Of a DNA stretch of 64,000 nt, positions 62,375-64,000 are shown in pieces. This DNA comes from Sphingomonas sp. R-74633 (GTDB lineage Bacteria; Pseudomonadota; Alphaproteobacteria; Sphingomonadales; Sphingomonadaceae): positions 62,001 through 126,000 of the forward strand of contig NZ_JACCFG010000004.1 in the NCBI RefSeq assembly GCF_013416555.1, given 5' to 3'. The position numbers and the translations under genes are program-made. Numbering within the stretch: the stretch's first letter is position 1; every line of letters begins with the position of its first letter. The notes beneath the pieces are model-generated. The model saw nothing but the letters and a program-made list of their open reading frames with translations, did not search any database and was not told where the DNA came from.

Positions 62375-64000
62375 TCAGGGAATGAACGCAGCCGGTGCGG
62401 TGCCGTGGCGGAACGGCGTGTACCAGTTGTGCGGGCGCGCCCATTTGGTGTGGTATTTCTGGTTCTGCGGGCCGGTCGGCAGGCTGTCCTGGTTGCGGAT
62501 CGTCCACATCGCCAGTTCTGCCATCAGCCTTGCCTGGGCAGCGGCGGCCTTGGGCGCGTTGAACAGGTTCTTCAGCTCATGCGGATCGCGGCTCAGGTCG
62601 TAGAGTTGGCCATAGCCCATCATGTCGTAGATGAGCTTCCACTCGCCCATCCGGACCATTTGCGCATTGCCGCTCTGCGTCACGCCATCGAGCTCGTCCC
62701 AATGGCCGCCGCCACCGCGGGCAGTGGACACCGGCACATTGTCCGACGCCTCGTAATAGAGGCCGCCGAGCCCGACCTGCGAGACGATGCTGCGAAACTC
62801 CTCGGCCGGGAAATCCTCGCCGCGCAGGAGCGGCAACAGGCTGCGGCCCTGCACGCCCGGGGGGATCTCGGCGCCCATTGCCTCGCACAGCGTCGGCATG
62901 ACATCGGCCATCGAGACGAAGGCGGTCTTCTCGAGCCCGGGCTTCGGCTTGATGCCCGGCCCGGTCCAGGTCATCGGGATGTGCGTCAGGTCCTCGGGCA
63001 GGCCGACGCCCTTTCGCGCCAGACCATAGTCCATCAGGTAATCGCCATGATCGGCGACACGGACGATGATCGTGTTCTCGAGGAGCCCCGCCCCCTGCAT
63101 GAAATCGAGCATCCGCTTGATCTGGTCGTCGACCATTCGCAGCGCGCCGAGATAGTTGGACACGTAGCGGCGCCATTGTTTCTCGGTATCGGGGAAACCG
63201 TCCTTCGCCAGCCGATCGAGCCACTGCGCGCGGTATCCGAGCTGCGGGATTACCTCCGGGCCAGCCGCGCGAGGCGGCAGCTTGTCAGGCGGGAACATGT
63301 CCCAATAGGGCGCCGGCACCTGCTCGGGATCGTGCGGCTCGGGAAAGGAGACCTGCAGGAAGAACGGGCTGCCATTGCCGCCGCGCATGAAGTCGAGCGC
63401 GTCGGAGACGATGCGATAGGGAAGCTGGGTCTCGACCGGGAACGGCGCCGGCTCGAGCGCGACGTTGAAGTCGAGCCCCTTCAGCCACTTTTCGAATTCG
63501 GCCTGTTGCGACGTCATGCCCGCCTTCGGGCCGCCCTCATGCGAATAGTCGCGGAAGACGTCGACGTCCTTGGCCTTCAGATAGGTGTGGTTCTTGCCGC
63601 ACAGGCCGGTGCGATAGCCCTGGGCGCGCGCGACCTGGTAGATGTCCTTGTCGAAGAAGGCGTCCTCGGCGACGAGGTTCATGCGGACGCGGTGCGCTTG
63701 CGGCCAGCGGCCGGTGAGCATCGAGATGCGGCTCGGCACGCAGGCAGGGATGGTGCAATAGGCCCGGGCAAAGTCCACGCCGCGCGCGGCCAGCGCGTCG
63801 GCGGTCGGCATGGTATCGAGCGGGAAGCCGGACTTTTTGGTGAGCCCCGCGCGGGTCTGGTCGCTGATCAGCAGGATGATGTTGGGATTCGACGGACTCG
63901 CCGCCCCCGCCGGGCGGGGCGCGGCCGACGGCGCCGCGGCCCATTGTGCCTGTGCCGTCGCGGCACCCCCGGCCATTGCCGTGGAGAGCACCGCGCCCGA
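62375..64000 (-). CDS. Sulfatase family protein, 5' end outside the window
   Basis: This type I sulfatase-fold protein should hydrolyse sulfate esters in the periplasm. The visible 541 codons begin SGAVLSTAMAGGAATAQAQ, the end of a signal peptide (probably Tat), and the frame stays open to the edge, so the start lies beyond 64000. The sulfatase signature CVPSR in IPACVPSRISMLTGR holds the cysteine that becomes formylglycine; NIILLISDQTRAGLT and VADHGDYLMDYGLARKGV carry the metal-binding Asp/His residues. Nothing in the window encodes the formylglycine-generating enzyme. Confidence 0.93.
   Translation of the reverse strand, partial: SGAVLSTAMAGGAATAQAQWAAAPSAAPRPAGAASPSNPNIILLISDQTRAGLTKKSGFPLDTMPTADALAARGVDFARAYCTIPACVPSRISMLTGRWPQAHRVRMNLVAEDAFFDKDIYQVARAQGYRTGLCGKNHTYLKAKDVDVFRDYSHEGGPKAGMTSQQAEFEKWLKGLDFNVALEPAPFPVETQLPYRIVSDALDFMRGGNGSPFFLQVSFPEPHDPEQVPAPYWDMFPPDKLPPRAAGPEVIPQLGYRAQWLDRLAKDGFPDTEKQWRRYVSNYLGALRMVDDQIKRMLDFMQGAGLLENTIIVRVADHGDYLMDYGLARKGVGLPEDLTHIPMTWTGPGIKPKPGLEKTAFVSMADVMPTLCEAMGAEIPPGVQGRSLLPLLRGEDFPAEEFRSIVSQVGLGGLYYEASDNVPVSTARGGGGHWDELDGVTQSGNAQMVRMGEWKLIYDMMGYGQLYDLSRDPHELKNLFNAPKAAAAQARLMAELAMWTIRNQDSLPTGPQNQKYHTKWARPHNWYTPFRHGTAPAAFIP

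Overview
The window is about 64 kb of GC-rich chromosomal DNA that looks like a sphingomonad alphaproteobacterium (Sphingomonas or a close relative). The evidence is the PhyR-NepR-EcfG general stress locus with a PhyP-type HisKA_2 protein, the aat / DUF2155 / NDUFA12-like neighbourhood, a GTTC-N7-GTTC (alphaproteobacterial) LexA box, EcfG-type promoters (GGAAC-N16-CGTT), DUF1501/DUF1800 genes and dispersed CCCCGGCGAAGGCCGGGG palindromes. I see no insertion sequence, prophage, integrase or CRISPR array; this is core chromosome with small accessory patches.

Layout. 0-3.2 kb: a peroxiredoxin and glnE. 3.2-7.8 kb: the general stress response island. It holds a NepR-like paralogue, ecfG, a 45-residue membrane protein, phyR, then divergently nepR and phyP, then a perfect EcfG promoter driving a predicted small RNA with two C-rich loops, then an entericidin-type lipoprotein. 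7.8-15.2 kb: tatABC, scpAB, nagZ, a SPOR protein and argS. 15.3-22.3 kb: an envelope and secretion patch with a PETase/cutinase-like hydrolase, an acyltransferase, an SGNH hydrolase and a Tat-dependent DUF1501/DUF1800 pair. 22.3-25.4 kb: a dGTPase-type HD protein and a TPR/SPOR protein. 25.5-44.4 kb: a complete, tightly overlapping division and cell wall (dcw) cluster on the minus strand, read mraZ-rsmH-ftsL-ftsI-murE-murF-mraY-murD-ftsW-murG-murC-murB-DUF4262-ddl-ftsQ-ftsA-ftsZ. 44.9-58.2 kb: housekeeping and small envelope genes (cysteine synthase, DNA glycosylase, VWA lipoprotein, SOS-type Y-family polymerase, ParA-like ATPase, aat, NDUFA12-like, double cold-shock protein, recX, fatty acyl-AMP ligase). 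58.2-64 kb: a REP-like inverted pair, a ParD-like gene overlapping map, a GGDEF-EAL protein, tRNA-Trp, and a sulfatase that runs off the right edge.

How the genes fit together. In the stress island, phosphorylated PhyR should sequester NepR and free EcfG. PhyP would reset PhyR; its ATP-binding half looks degenerate, as expected of a phosphatase. EcfG would then drive the nearby small RNA and perhaps entericidin. The dcw genes form one translationally coupled peptidoglycan and septation operon, and four GGGA repeats at an exact 10-bp period upstream of mraZ may be the MraZ operator. The Tat translocase encoded here would export DUF1501 and probably the sulfatase.

The most interesting candidates are the EcfG-driven C-rich-loop RNA (a possible GsrN equivalent), the second NepR-like gene, the small membrane gene upstream of ecfG, the DUF4262 gene embedded in the dcw cluster, the antisense overlap of aat with a DUF2155 gene, and the ParD-like/map operon with a nested palindromic operator. 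All assignments come from reading the sequence and recalling families; no database search was run.
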